Source of the DNA: an uncultured Ruminiclostridium sp. | Lineage (GTDB): Bacteria; Bacillota; Clostridia; Oscillospirales; Ruminococcaceae | DNA: 64,000 bases | Assembly: GCA_947630175.1 (NCBI GenBank) | Contig: CANRGJ010000003.1 | Coordinates: 1-64,000 of the forward strand | Direction of reading: 5' to 3' | Shown here: positions 43,244 through 51,543 of the stretch, piece by piece | Layout of the letters: each line of letters starts with the position of its first letter | How positions within the stretch are numbered: the stretch's first letter is position 1 | Notes under the pieces: model-generated | Seen by the model: the letters and a program-made list of their open reading frames with translations, nothing else | The model's database searches: none | What the model was told of the DNA's origin: nothing | Position numbers and translations under genes: made by a program

Positions 43244-43840
43244 TCAATATCTCCTGTTGGGTCTGTCCGCACGGATATCCTCCCACATTACCACATACTG
43301 CCTTACGTACATAACGAACGCCAACAGCATACACGCTCCGCTGAGTCCTATCAGGACGGCGCTGAGGGCAAAGGGCATTTTCGTGTAGGGCACCGCCAGA
43401 AGTATAAACATAACGCCGTAAAATACCGCCGTGGACAGCTTTCCGTACCAATGAGCGCCCTTCAGCTTTCTCCCCTTGCGGGCAAAGACCACCGCCAGCA
43501 CCGCCATAGTTATCTCCTTGATGACCAGCAGGACGATGACAGGGATAAGCAGGCGGTATTTCAGCACGAGGCACACCGCCACCGCAAACTGGGTCAGCTT
43601 GTCTGCCAGTGGGTCGATTATCTTCCCCAGCTCGGTTATCTGATTGAATTTGCGGGCGATCTTGCCGTCAAGCATATCGGTAAGTCCCGACACCACCAGT
43701 ACCACTATCGCTCCGATATGAAAGCCCACGCCGTTTTTTGCGTTGAGGAACAGCACGATGAACACGGGAATAAGAGCTATCCGAAAATAGCTCAGGATAT
43801 TGGGTATTGTGAATATATCCTTCTTAAAATTCCCGTTCAT
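43244..43840 (-). CDS. CDP-alcohol phosphatidyltransferase (second PgsA-like enzyme)
   Basis: 198 aa from MNGNFKKDIFTIPNILSYFR (GGAG 8 nt upstream). Complete motif D55xxDG59xxAR63x8G72xxxD76xxxD80, membrane helices around it. Like pgsA at 26384 but diverged; could make phosphatidylglycerol phosphate or another polar head-group lipid (cardiolipin synthase of the CAP type is one option). Confidence 0.87.
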   Translation of the reverse strand: MNGNFKKDIFTIPNILSYFRIALIPVFIVLFLNAKNGVGFHIGAIVVLVVSGLTDMLDGKIARKFNQITELGKIIDPLADKLTQFAVAVCLVLKYRLLIPVIVLLVIKEITMAVLAVVFARKGRKLKGAHWYGKLSTAVFYGVMFILLAVPYTKMPFALSAVLIGLSGACMLLAFVMYVRQYVVMWEDIRADRPNRRY

Positions 43841-43929
43841 TTCCCGTTCTCCGCAAAGAAACAACAAATTCCGCCGCTTGAAACAGCACAGAACAGTATA
43901 GCACAATTCAGCTGAAAAGTCAAATCAAT

Positions 43930-44055
43930 TGAAAGTGGATAGTTGACAGTTGACAATTGCGGTATTTTCAGCAAATTTGTGCCTGCTGTTTAAAATCCGT
44001 CCGCAAAGCGGACACCACCATTTTCAACTGTCCATTGTCCACTGTCAACTGTCAC
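43930..44055. repeat. Dispersed hairpin repeat copy
   Basis: Arms TTGACAGTTGACAATTG and CAACTGTCCATTGTCCACTG; inner hairpin GTCCGC-AAA-GCGGAC. It supplies the stop codon of the small gene at 44052-44195 (TGA of TGACAGTTGACAG on the minus strand). Confidence 0.82.
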
Positions 44056-44195
44056 GACCAGCCGTAATCGTCGTACTCGCTCCAGCTTGCCGCGCCTGCG
44101 GACTGCTGTCCCAGCTTGAATATCAGCACCGCTACTGCGACCATTATTGCCGCAAGTGAAAGAATTATGGGGAGAGTGATGTTTCTTTTTTCCAT
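44052..44195 (-). CDS. 47-aa single-pass membrane microprotein
   Basis: Starts MEKRNITLPIILSLAAIMVA, continues with a hydrophobic helix to ~residue 28, and ends in a polar Ser/Trp/Asp/Tyr tail (ASWSEYDDYGWS). Good ribosome binding site (GAGG, 6-7 nt spacing). N-terminal positive charges suggest a tail facing outside. Function unknown. It is 22 bp downstream of rsmI on the same strand. Its stop overlaps the dispersed repeat, which may have truncated it. Confidence 0.65.
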   Translation of the reverse strand: MEKRNITLPIILSLAAIMVAVAVLIFKLGQQSAGAASWSEYDDYGWS

Positions 44196-44217
44196 ATGTT
44201 ACCTCTTTTCCTGAAAA

Positions 44218-45054
44218 TTATTCCTGTTCGTTTGTAAGCTCAAGCAATCGCTTGTATATCTCGGATTTGGAAAAGCCGCTGAGCTTTGCCGCTTCTTTTC
44301 CCGCCTGAGAGGGGGTCATTCCCCGCTTTGTCATTTCAAGGGCGGAAAGCGCCGCCTGCTCAAGGGTCATTTCCTCCTCCGCCTTTTCGGGCGCTCCCTC
44401 TACCACAAGGACGTATTCACCTCTCGGCTCCTGCTCCTTGTAAAGCTCGATCATCTCGCTTATCGTTCCCCGTATGACTTCCTCGTGGACTTTCGTCATT
44501 TCCCTGCAAAGGCTTATGCGCCTGTCGCCAAGTTCCTCTAAAAGGTCGTTCAGCGTGTTTTTCAGCTTGTGGGGAGCTTCGTAGAATATCAAAGTCTGGG
44601 GGAGTTCTTTAAGCTGCCGCAGATGCTCCAAGCGGATACGCTTTGTGACGCTGAGAAAGCCCTCGAAGCAAAATCTTTTGGTGGGAAGTCCGCTTATGGC
44701 AAGGGCGGACATTGCCGCCGTAGGTCCCGGAACGGCGATAACCTCTATCCCATGTTCAGCGCACAGCTTTACTATTTCCTCGCCGGGGTCGCTTATGCAG
44801 GGCATTCCCGCATCGGTCACCACCGCCGCGCTTTCCCCTGCAAGGAGCCGAGGGAGCAGTTCCTCTCCCCGCTGGCGGGCGTTATGCTCGTGATAGCTTA
44901 TCATAGGCTTTTTTATGCTGAATTTTGAAAGCAAAACTCCCGTCACTCTCGTGTCCTCGGCGCAGATAAAATCCACGCCGTTAAGCACTTCCACTGCCCT
45001 TGGGGAAAAATCCCCAAGATTTCCGATTGGAGAGCCGACTATATAAAGCGGCAA
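44218..45054 (-). CDS. rsmI: 16S rRNA (cytidine-1402-2'-O)-methyltransferase
   Basis: 278 aa tetrapyrrole-methylase-fold enzyme: MPLYIVGSPIGNLGDFSPRA, FICAEDTRVTGVLLSKF, VVTDAGMPCISDPGEEIV, VPGPTAAMSALAISGLPT. Modifies the decoding centre. Follows the tRNA methyltransferase gene by 85 bp. Confidence 0.95.
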   Translation of the reverse strand: MPLYIVGSPIGNLGDFSPRAVEVLNGVDFICAEDTRVTGVLLSKFSIKKPMISYHEHNARQRGEELLPRLLAGESAAVVTDAGMPCISDPGEEIVKLCAEHGIEVIAVPGPTAAMSALAISGLPTKRFCFEGFLSVTKRIRLEHLRQLKELPQTLIFYEAPHKLKNTLNDLLEELGDRRISLCREMTKVHEEVIRGTISEMIELYKEQEPRGEYVLVVEGAPEKAEEEMTLEQAALSALEMTKRGMTPSQAGKEAAKLSGFSKSEIYKRLLELTNEQE

Positions 45055-45139
45055 GCTATCACCTCCTTTTTCAGGTTATCTGCCGCAGGAAACTGCCCAG
45101 TTGGATCGCAGCTGAGGCTGTTCCGCAGACGAATATCCC

Positions 45140-45853
45140 CTATTTATATATTTCAAGCAATTCGTCGGTATAACCGCCGTCCTCATTTCTCATCACAAGG
45201 GGCTTTTCCACGGAAAGCCCGACCTTGCCGCCCTTTTTCCCTTCGATAAGGGCGAGCCACGGCTTTTCGCCCACCTTGTTGCAAACAAGAGTTAATCTTT
45301 TGGGCTCGATGCGCTTTTCCCGCATAAGGCAGAACACGTCGGCGATACGCTCCGTCAGGTGGCATATCTTCAGCGTTCCGCCGTATTTCAACAGGACTTC
45401 CGCCGTGTTTATCACGTCGGGCAGGGAGCAGGCTATCTCGTGCCGAGCTATGCGCTGAGCCTCGCTGAGCCGTTCCTTCCCCGAATTTTCCTTGTAGTAG
45501 GGGGGATTTGCCGTTACCACGTCCACGCTGCCCGCAGGTATCTTTTCCGTCAGAAGCGGGATATCCCGCAGGTCGGCGTTTATGGGGAACACACGCTCCT
45601 GCAAGCCGTTTTCCTCTACGGACTTTTTGAAAAGCTCCGCCGCCTCCTGCTGTATCTCCACGCCGTAGACCTTTTTCGGCGGCTTTTCCTTGCAGAAGTA
45701 CAGGGGTATCACCCCGCAGCCCGTGCAAAGGTCGCACACCACGTCCCCCGCTTTCGGCGAGGCAAAGCCCGCCAGCAGTATGGCGTCGGTGCCGAAACGG
45801 TGGTCGGCGCTGACGTATACGCTTATGTTTCCAAGCAAAAATTTTTCTTCCAT
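45140..45853 (-). CDS. tRNA1(Val) (adenine-37-N6)-methyltransferase-like (YfiC/TrmN6 family)
   Basis: 237 aa. SAM motif VCDLCTGCGVIPLYF, catalytic NPPYYKENSG. Together with rsmI a usual Firmicutes pair (yabB-yabC order). Target inferred from family. Confidence 0.88.
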   Translation of the reverse strand: MEEKFLLGNISVYVSADHRFGTDAILLAGFASPKAGDVVCDLCTGCGVIPLYFCKEKPPKKVYGVEIQQEAAELFKKSVEENGLQERVFPINADLRDIPLLTEKIPAGSVDVVTANPPYYKENSGKERLSEAQRIARHEIACSLPDVINTAEVLLKYGGTLKICHLTERIADVFCLMREKRIEPKRLTLVCNKVGEKPWLALIEGKKGGKVGLSVEKPLVMRNEDGGYTDELLEIYK

Positions 45854-45925
45854 ACGTTTTGTTGAAATGTGTCGGTTTTGTATGTGTTGTTTAAACTATA
45901 AAAAGTATTATTCAATAGTACAGTT

Positions 45926-46789
45926 TTACGCCAAAGTCCACCTTTTCACTCCTGACGATACTGTCATACCGATGTGAAAGTAAAACTCCTGTTCCGATAA
46001 AACGATCGCTCTCTTTGCGCCGCGCTCTGCTGCGATATTTGCCGCCGCATATACGACCGCCCTGCCAAGTCCCTTTTTTCGGTGTTCGGGGATCGTTGCC
46101 AGCGGCTCTATATAGGCGGTATCGCCGCCGTCATACCACACGCCGCAGTGCGCCGCATATATGCCGTCTTTTTCCGCAAAAACTTTTATATACGCATTGT
46201 CATACAGCCGTCTTTGCGCCTTTTCAGTCTCTTTGTCAGGCGCTTCGGGTTCACCGTCGTTGTCAAAGCCGCGCCAGATCACCTGCCGCCATTTATATTC
46301 GTCAGGCTCATAAACCATTTTGAAGCCGTTCGGCAGGGTATCGTTCAGCCTCTGACCTATAAGCGGAAGTTCTAAAACGCTTTCGGAATGATGTCCCGCA
46401 AAGCCGTTGCTTTCAAGAAAATCGCAAAGCGGCTTATCCCATTCATTTGTATGGATAATTGTTTCATTTCCGTCAACGTCAATAACATATCCGACCATTT
46501 TTCTGAAAAGCTCCTGATCTGAAACGGCGTGCAGGAGGTACCACCTGTCATCATAAGAAGTATCAAACAGCGCAAGCCCTGCGATCTTGCCGTTTTCGTC
46601 TTTAAAAAGCGCCATTCGTGATATCTTTTCCCTGTCAAGATAAGGGGAAGTCAACATCCAGTCAAACCGTCCCCAGTGAAAATGCTCGTTTATCCCGCTG
46701 TCGGCAAAGGTCGTCAAAAAGCGGTGAACGTCGGCGTATTGACTTGAAAAACGTTCAGGCAGAAGCTTATAGTTTTCTATCGTATACAT
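45926..46789 (-). CDS. GNAT-family N-acetyltransferase
   Basis: 287 aa from MYTIENYKLLPERFSSQYAD (GGAG 7 nt upstream). Two GNAT-like halves: the C-terminal one has the motif A PEHRKKGLGRAVVYAA after IEPLATI; the N-terminal one is degenerate (FKDENGKIAGLALFDTSYDD). Substrate unknown. Confidence 0.82.
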   Translation of the reverse strand: MYTIENYKLLPERFSSQYADVHRFLTTFADSGINEHFHWGRFDWMLTSPYLDREKISRMALFKDENGKIAGLALFDTSYDDRWYLLHAVSDQELFRKMVGYVIDVDGNETIIHTNEWDKPLCDFLESNGFAGHHSESVLELPLIGQRLNDTLPNGFKMVYEPDEYKWRQVIWRGFDNDGEPEAPDKETEKAQRRLYDNAYIKVFAEKDGIYAAHCGVWYDGGDTAYIEPLATIPEHRKKGLGRAVVYAAANIAAERGAKRAIVLSEQEFYFHIGMTVSSGVKRWTLA

Positions 46790-46822
46790 AGTTGATCTCC
46801 GCATTGTATCAAGATGAACATA

Positions 46823-48169
46823 TCAGCCTATCAGCAGCTCGCAGTCGGGGAGGACTTTGTCCTTGCCTGAGCTGCCTTTTCCCGTCATAAGAGACAGGAG
46901 CAGGGATACGGGTCCTACTCTTCCCACGAACATCGTAAGACTGAGTATCAGCTTCACCGCAATTCCTCCCGCCGCAGAAACGCCTGTGCTGAAGCCCGTG
47001 GTGGTAAAGGCGGAGATCACCTCGTACAAAATATCCACTTCCGGCATTTCGGAGTCAAGAAGATAGATAGAGGCGAAGGCGATGATTATGAACGCTACTG
47101 ACAATACAAGCACCGTTACCGATTTGTACACTAACTTTTTCGGTATTCTATGACCGAAGAGGGAGGCGTCCTCCCGCCCTTTAAGCTCCGCCGCAACGGT
47201 GGCTAACAGTATTGAAAAAGTGGTGACCTTAAGTCCGCCCGCAGTTGAACCCGGCGAGCCGCCGATAAACATAAGCCCTATGGTAGCCAGCTTGGAAAAG
47301 TCGTTGGCGTAGGGCATATCCGCTATTGAAAAGCCCGCCGTTCTTGCGGAGAAGCTGGAGAACGCCGAGGACAGTATCAGCTCTCCCGTGTTCATATCGC
47401 TGAAATGACTTCTTGCCATAAGTCCCACAGTTAGATAAACGGCAAAGCCTATCAGCAGAAGTATTCCGTTTACGATAAGCACCAGCTTTGTGTGCATTTG
47501 CAGGTGCTTCGTCTTGCGGTAGTTAGCTAAGTTGTCCCATACGACGAAGCCTATTCCTCCCAAAAAGATGAGAAGCATCATCACGATAAGCACCTGGGGG
47601 CAGTCGGTGTAGGCAGTGGGTCCCTCCGTTCCCATTATGTCAAAGCCTGCGTTGCAGAAAGAGGACACCGCCATAAACAGCGCCACGAATATCCCGTAAG
47701 CGCCATAGCGGGGGACGAAGGTGAACGCCATTATCGCTGCGCCCGTAAGCTCCATTACTAAGGTGTAGGCGACTATTCGGATAAAAAGCCGCTTGCTCCC
47801 CGCAAAGCCGCCCGTGCTGACCTCTCCCGCCGCCGCGCTCGCCTGGATAAAGCCCATGCGCCGACCTATGGCGAAGTTGAAGAAAGTAACTATGGTTACA
47901 AAGCCCAGCCCGCCTATCTGCATCATCAGCACGATTATGACCTGTCCGAATACCGTCCAGTGCTGAAAGGTGTTGTAAAGGGAAATCCCCGTTACGCTGG
48001 TGGCAGAGGTGGCGGTGAAAAGGCAGTCCACAAAGTCCGTCCACTGTCCGTCCTTTGAGGAAAAGGGCAGGCAGAGCAGGAACGTTCCCGCCGCAACGAC
48101 GCACAGCAGGCTCAGCACCAGCACTCTCACAGGCTGGAGAGGCTTTTGTTTCTTTTTTATGATTGGCAA
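46823..48169 (-). CDS. TrkH/KtrB-family potassium uptake protein
   Basis: 448 aa with TTG start preceded by GGGGGTG. Repeated membrane-pore-membrane units with filter-like segments (FTATSATSVTGIS, SSFCNAGFDIMG, FSARTAGFSI, FTTTGFSTGVS) and PGSTAGGLKVTTF. Moves K+ with a cytoplasmic TrkA/KtrA gating partner, which is not in this window. Confidence 0.93.
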   Translation of the reverse strand: MPIIKKKQKPLQPVRVLVLSLLCVVAAGTFLLCLPFSSKDGQWTDFVDCLFTATSATSVTGISLYNTFQHWTVFGQVIIVLMMQIGGLGFVTIVTFFNFAIGRRMGFIQASAAAGEVSTGGFAGSKRLFIRIVAYTLVMELTGAAIMAFTFVPRYGAYGIFVALFMAVSSFCNAGFDIMGTEGPTAYTDCPQVLIVMMLLIFLGGIGFVVWDNLANYRKTKHLQMHTKLVLIVNGILLLIGFAVYLTVGLMARSHFSDMNTGELILSSAFSSFSARTAGFSIADMPYANDFSKLATIGLMFIGGSPGSTAGGLKVTTFSILLATVAAELKGREDASLFGHRIPKKLVYKSVTVLVLSVAFIIIAFASIYLLDSEMPEVDILYEVISAFTTTGFSTGVSAAGGIAVKLILSLTMFVGRVGPVSLLLSLMTGKGSSGKDKVLPDCELLIG

Positions 48170-48184
48170 GTAAACACCCCCGAT

Positions 48185-48392
48185 GGCAGTTGATAGTGTA
48201 CAGTGTACAGTGTACAGTTATGGAGGTTTTTCGGCGGAGCCGAAAAACGGATTTTAAAAGCATTTTAACAGTTGTTTGTTGACAGCAGGCGGCAATCAAG
48301 ATCCGTTTTTCGGCAACGCCGAAAAACACCTTAACTGTACACTGTCAACTGTCAACTGTCAACTTTTCATCTGTCAGCTTCGCTGACAGATG
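48185..48392. repeat. Dispersed hairpin repeat copy
   Basis: Arms CAGTTGATAGTGTACAGTGT and CAACTGTCAACTGTCAAC; inner hairpins TTTTTCGGC-GGA-GCCGAAAAA and GTTTTTCGGC-AAC-GCCGAAAAAC; a further perfect hairpin ATCTGTCAGC-TTC-GCTGACAGAT at the end. Confidence 0.83.
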
Positions 48393-48396
48393 AAAC

Positions 48397-50211
48397 TCAC
48401 CCCGTCTGCGCCTGTTTGTATGCCTGCGCTCTTTCGCCGTAGGCGTATATGCGGTAATCGCCCGTCTGCCTTACAAGAAGCAGCTTGGTGGGCGGTATGC
48501 CGAAATCGGTGCCTATGGTGACGATTATATAAGTATTTTCCTGTATCTGCGACGGGTCGTCGGCGTAGGAAACAGTTATGTTCTGATTGAGATACTGGAG
48601 ATAGGGCACGCCCTCCTCAAGACAGCGGTAAACCGTTACGTCGGGGGCGTCCGTGTTGTTGAAAAGGCTTTCGGAGATACGCTCGTAGCCGCCGGTGCTT
48701 TCTGCGCTCTGCTGTGCGGTGTAGGGCAGACAGCGCATTACGCCGAATACCGCCGAGTAAAGGGTCAAAGCCGCTACCGCCGCCGCAGTTACCGCCTTTT
48801 TCAGCCTTTTTGCGCAGGAAACAATAACAAGCAATACCGCCATAAGGCACATGGAACAGCTTATTGCGGAAAGCAGTCCCGTGGAGGTCATTCCTCCCTC
48901 CAGCCCCTCTCCGAACATAGCGGGGATTATCCCGTAAATGTCGGTAGGAGTGCCCTGCGGCGCTTCAAGCACGGCATAACGCCCTGTGAAAAAGAACAGC
49001 ATATACGCTGCCGCCGCCGCGATTATTCCCCCTGAAATTTCCGTCAGGGCAAGCTCCCCGCCGAACACGAACAAAAGCACGAACAGCAGGGTAAAGGGCA
49101 GCACCCCGTCCATATATCTGCTGAAAAGCAGCTGGCTCTGGGTAGACAGTTCCCCCTCCAGGGCGGAAAAAACGCTGACCGCAAGCATACATATGCCGAA
49201 CACCGAGATAAATGTTACAAATATGCCTCGGCTTGGAGAAAATTTCTTTTTTTCCTCTTTATTGGCGGAAAAATAACGGCAGGCAAGTATCACCACAAGC
49301 GCAGTTCCCAGCGCGCCCATTCCCCATGAGCCGCACACGAAGCTGTAAAGCTGAGAGGAAAAGCAGGCGAAAAACGCTTCCGTTCCCTTTGAAAGAGCGT
49401 TGGGTATCTCCGCTATAAAGTATTCCACGGTGCCGTTCATCGCAAGCGGATCGCTTACTCCCCACACGTCGTACTGAACCGCATAATTGCAAAATTCCGC
49501 CAGAAAGGTAAGTCCCGCCAGCGAAACGAAGAACACGGGTATCTCCACCGTCTGACGTCTGAATATCACTATCGAGAGTATCACCGTTATTATCAGCGCA
49601 ATTACCAGCGCCGCAAGGCGGTAATCGACGCAAATCGACGCCGCCGCAGTGAGCGCCAGCAGGAAGGAGAACAGCATTTTTCTGCCCTTTCCCTCCGCCT
49701 TGTCCGATTTTATAAGAAGAAACAGCGCCAGCCACGGCATAAGCAGGGCGAGGCTTTCGTTCCAGACGAACTTGCTGTAAAGCAGGCAGGCGGTAAATCC
49801 ACCTGCGCAAAACGAGCACAACGCCGCCTGCCAGCGCTTTTCCACGCCAAGGGAAATGCAGCAGGAATAAGCGAGCACGGGTATCAAACTTACCGCCGCA
49901 CCGTTAAGGGCGAGGGCGATATGATACTGGGTATATGCGTCGGAGGAAAGGAGAATGGCGGGGATATAAAGCAGGGACTGAAGTATACCGCCGTAGGGGG
50001 CAGGGTCAACGCCGCCAAGCGCTCCCCTCCAGTCTGCGCCCAAAAAATACTTTGCAAGCAATGCGCAGGAAAATTCCTCAGGCTGTACCGAGGGAAGTGA
50101 CACGCAAGCGCCCGCCGCGATATGCACGGCGAAAAAGACGAGATACAAAAGGAGCATTACTCCCTTGTGTCCCGCCCTGCCGCTTATGCGTCTGAGCAGT
50201 GCGTCCTTCAT
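48397..50211 (-). CDS. Large polytopic membrane protein, GT-C glycosyltransferase-like
   Basis: 604 aa from MKDALLRRISGRAGHKGVML (GGAGGA 6 nt upstream); the longer ORF is rejected because of the G-rich upstream stretch. About ten to twelve membrane helices; first external loop SLPSVQPEEFSCALLAKYFL with paired acidic residues, as in GT-C enzymes, and a C-terminal soluble segment (GGYERISESLFNNTDAP). No specific family recognised. Divergent from the GT2/YfhO operon, which suggests an envelope polysaccharide role. Confidence 0.8.
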   Translation of the reverse strand: MKDALLRRISGRAGHKGVMLLLYLVFFAVHIAAGACVSLPSVQPEEFSCALLAKYFLGADWRGALGGVDPAPYGGILQSLLYIPAILLSSDAYTQYHIALALNGAAVSLIPVLAYSCCISLGVEKRWQAALCSFCAGGFTACLLYSKFVWNESLALLMPWLALFLLIKSDKAEGKGRKMLFSFLLALTAAASICVDYRLAALVIALIITVILSIVIFRRQTVEIPVFFVSLAGLTFLAEFCNYAVQYDVWGVSDPLAMNGTVEYFIAEIPNALSKGTEAFFACFSSQLYSFVCGSWGMGALGTALVVILACRYFSANKEEKKKFSPSRGIFVTFISVFGICMLAVSVFSALEGELSTQSQLLFSRYMDGVLPFTLLFVLLFVFGGELALTEISGGIIAAAAAYMLFFFTGRYAVLEAPQGTPTDIYGIIPAMFGEGLEGGMTSTGLLSAISCSMCLMAVLLVIVSCAKRLKKAVTAAAVAALTLYSAVFGVMRCLPYTAQQSAESTGGYERISESLFNNTDAPDVTVYRCLEEGVPYLQYLNQNITVSYADDPSQIQENTYIIVTIGTDFGIPPTKLLLVRQTGDYRIYAYGERAQAYKQAQTG

Positions 50212-50318
50212 TTTTTCCTCCGAAATAAACTGATGGCGGCAATACATAATTGCACATATTACAGTATAGCAGATTTTGCGGGAAAAAGCAAGATGAAAAC
50301 AGTGGGTGGAGGAAAAAA

Positions 50319-50339
50319 GGGGTGGGTGGGAGGGTGGGG
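50319..50339 (+). other. Five-run guanine tract, potential G-quadruplex
   Basis: G4-T-G3-T-G3-A-G3-T-G4 with single-base loops on the plus strand, in the gap between the divergent GT-C-like gene and the GT2 promoter. The rest of 50212-50473 holds no gene that I can support. Confidence 0.8.
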
Positions 50340-50473
50340 CGCTGGCGTGAGGCTGAAGGGCAGGCACAAAAGTGAAAAGGGGTGAAAAAGCTCCGCCGAC
50401 GGTACGGCAGTGAAAACCGCGACCGTGAAAGGAAAAGAACGTCATTCTTTGTGGGTTTGCCGCCCCCAAAGTC

Positions 50474-50502
50474 TTGACATACAGGCTTTGTTGTGATATA
50501 TT
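50474..50502 (+). promoter_or_regulatory. Promoter of the GT2-YfhO-coaX operon
   Basis: TTGACA (50474-50479), 17-bp spacer, TATATT (50497-50502); about 90 nt leader before the ATG. Confidence 0.75.
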
Positions 50503-50598
50503 AAATAAGTATGCAAAAAAATTTTTTGATAATTGATACTTTTTCCCTTTGAAATACGTTTTATATATGGAAGTATTTTTGCAAGGAAGGAAAAATTT

Positions 50599-51543
50599 AT
50601 GCTGTCAATAATAATCCCCGCTTACAACGAGGAGGAAAATATTGAAAAGACCGCCTCGGTCATCGGCGGGATAATGGAGGAAAACGGTATCGACTGCGAG
50701 ATAATTTTCGTGGACGACGGCTCAAAGGACAAAAGCTGGGAGATGATCGACCGTCTTTCCCGTGAAAAGGATAATATAAGAGGACTGAAGTTTTCCCGCA
50801 ATTTCGGCAAGGAGGGGGCTATCTTCGCAGGATTGAAAAACTGTCTCGGAGACTGCGCCGCCGTTATCGACTGCGACTTGCAGCACCCGCCTCAGCTCCT
50901 CCCCGAAATGTACAACCTGTGGAAGCAGGGCTACAAGGTGGTGGAAGCGGTAAAGGCCTCACGAGGAAAAGAGGGCTTTATCTACAAGACCTTCGCAAAA
51001 TGCTTTTACGGGCTGATGAAAGGCTCCTCTGGGATAGATATGAACGGCGCCAGCGACTATAAGCTGATGGACAGGCAGGTGGTGGACGCCCTCAACGAGC
51101 TGCCCGAAAGGATAACCTTTTTCCGCGCACTGTCAAGCTGGGTGGGATTTGAAACTGCCAAGATAGAATTCAACGTGGCGGAGAGAAATGCGGGCAAAAG
51201 CAAGTGGAGCTTCAAAAAGCTGTTCAAATTCGCTATGTCCAACCTTACCAGCTTTACCAACGTGCCTATGCAGATAGTCACCGTAACGGGCATAATCTTC
51301 TTTATCGCCGCCATTGTCATCGGGGTACAGACCTTGGTGAAGTTTTTCACGGGGACTGCGCAGGAGGGCTTTTCCACCGTAATTCTGCTTATCCTGCTGA
51401 CAGGCTCGTTCATTATGATAGCTCTCGGAATTATCGGATATTATATCAGCAAGATATATGAGGAAATAAAGTGCAGACCGCGTTATATCCTCTCCTGTGA
51501 CACAAATCAGCGAAAGAACAGAAAGGAAAAAGGCGATGAGTGA
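50599..51543 (+). CDS. GT2 glycosyltransferase, polyprenyl-phosphate sugar transferase type
   Basis: 314 aa from MLSIIIPAYNEEENIEKTAS (AAGGAAGG upstream). GT-A nucleotide-binding: IIFVDDGSKDKS, AVIDCDLQHPPQLLPEM. Two C-terminal helices (IIFFIAAIVIGVQTLV; LILLTGSFIMIALGIIGYYI) as in DPM1/GtrB/CsbB. Loads a sugar onto undecaprenyl phosphate. Overlaps the YfhO gene by 8 bp; in B. subtilis CsbB works with YfhO. Confidence 0.93.
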   Translation: MLSIIIPAYNEEENIEKTASVIGGIMEENGIDCEIIFVDDGSKDKSWEMIDRLSREKDNIRGLKFSRNFGKEGAIFAGLKNCLGDCAAVIDCDLQHPPQLLPEMYNLWKQGYKVVEAVKASRGKEGFIYKTFAKCFYGLMKGSSGIDMNGASDYKLMDRQVVDALNELPERITFFRALSSWVGFETAKIEFNVAERNAGKSKWSFKKLFKFAMSNLTSFTNVPMQIVTVTGIIFFIAAIVIGVQTLVKFFTGTAQEGFSTVILLILLTGSFIMIALGIIGYYISKIYEEIKCRPRYILSCDTNQRKNRKEKGDE

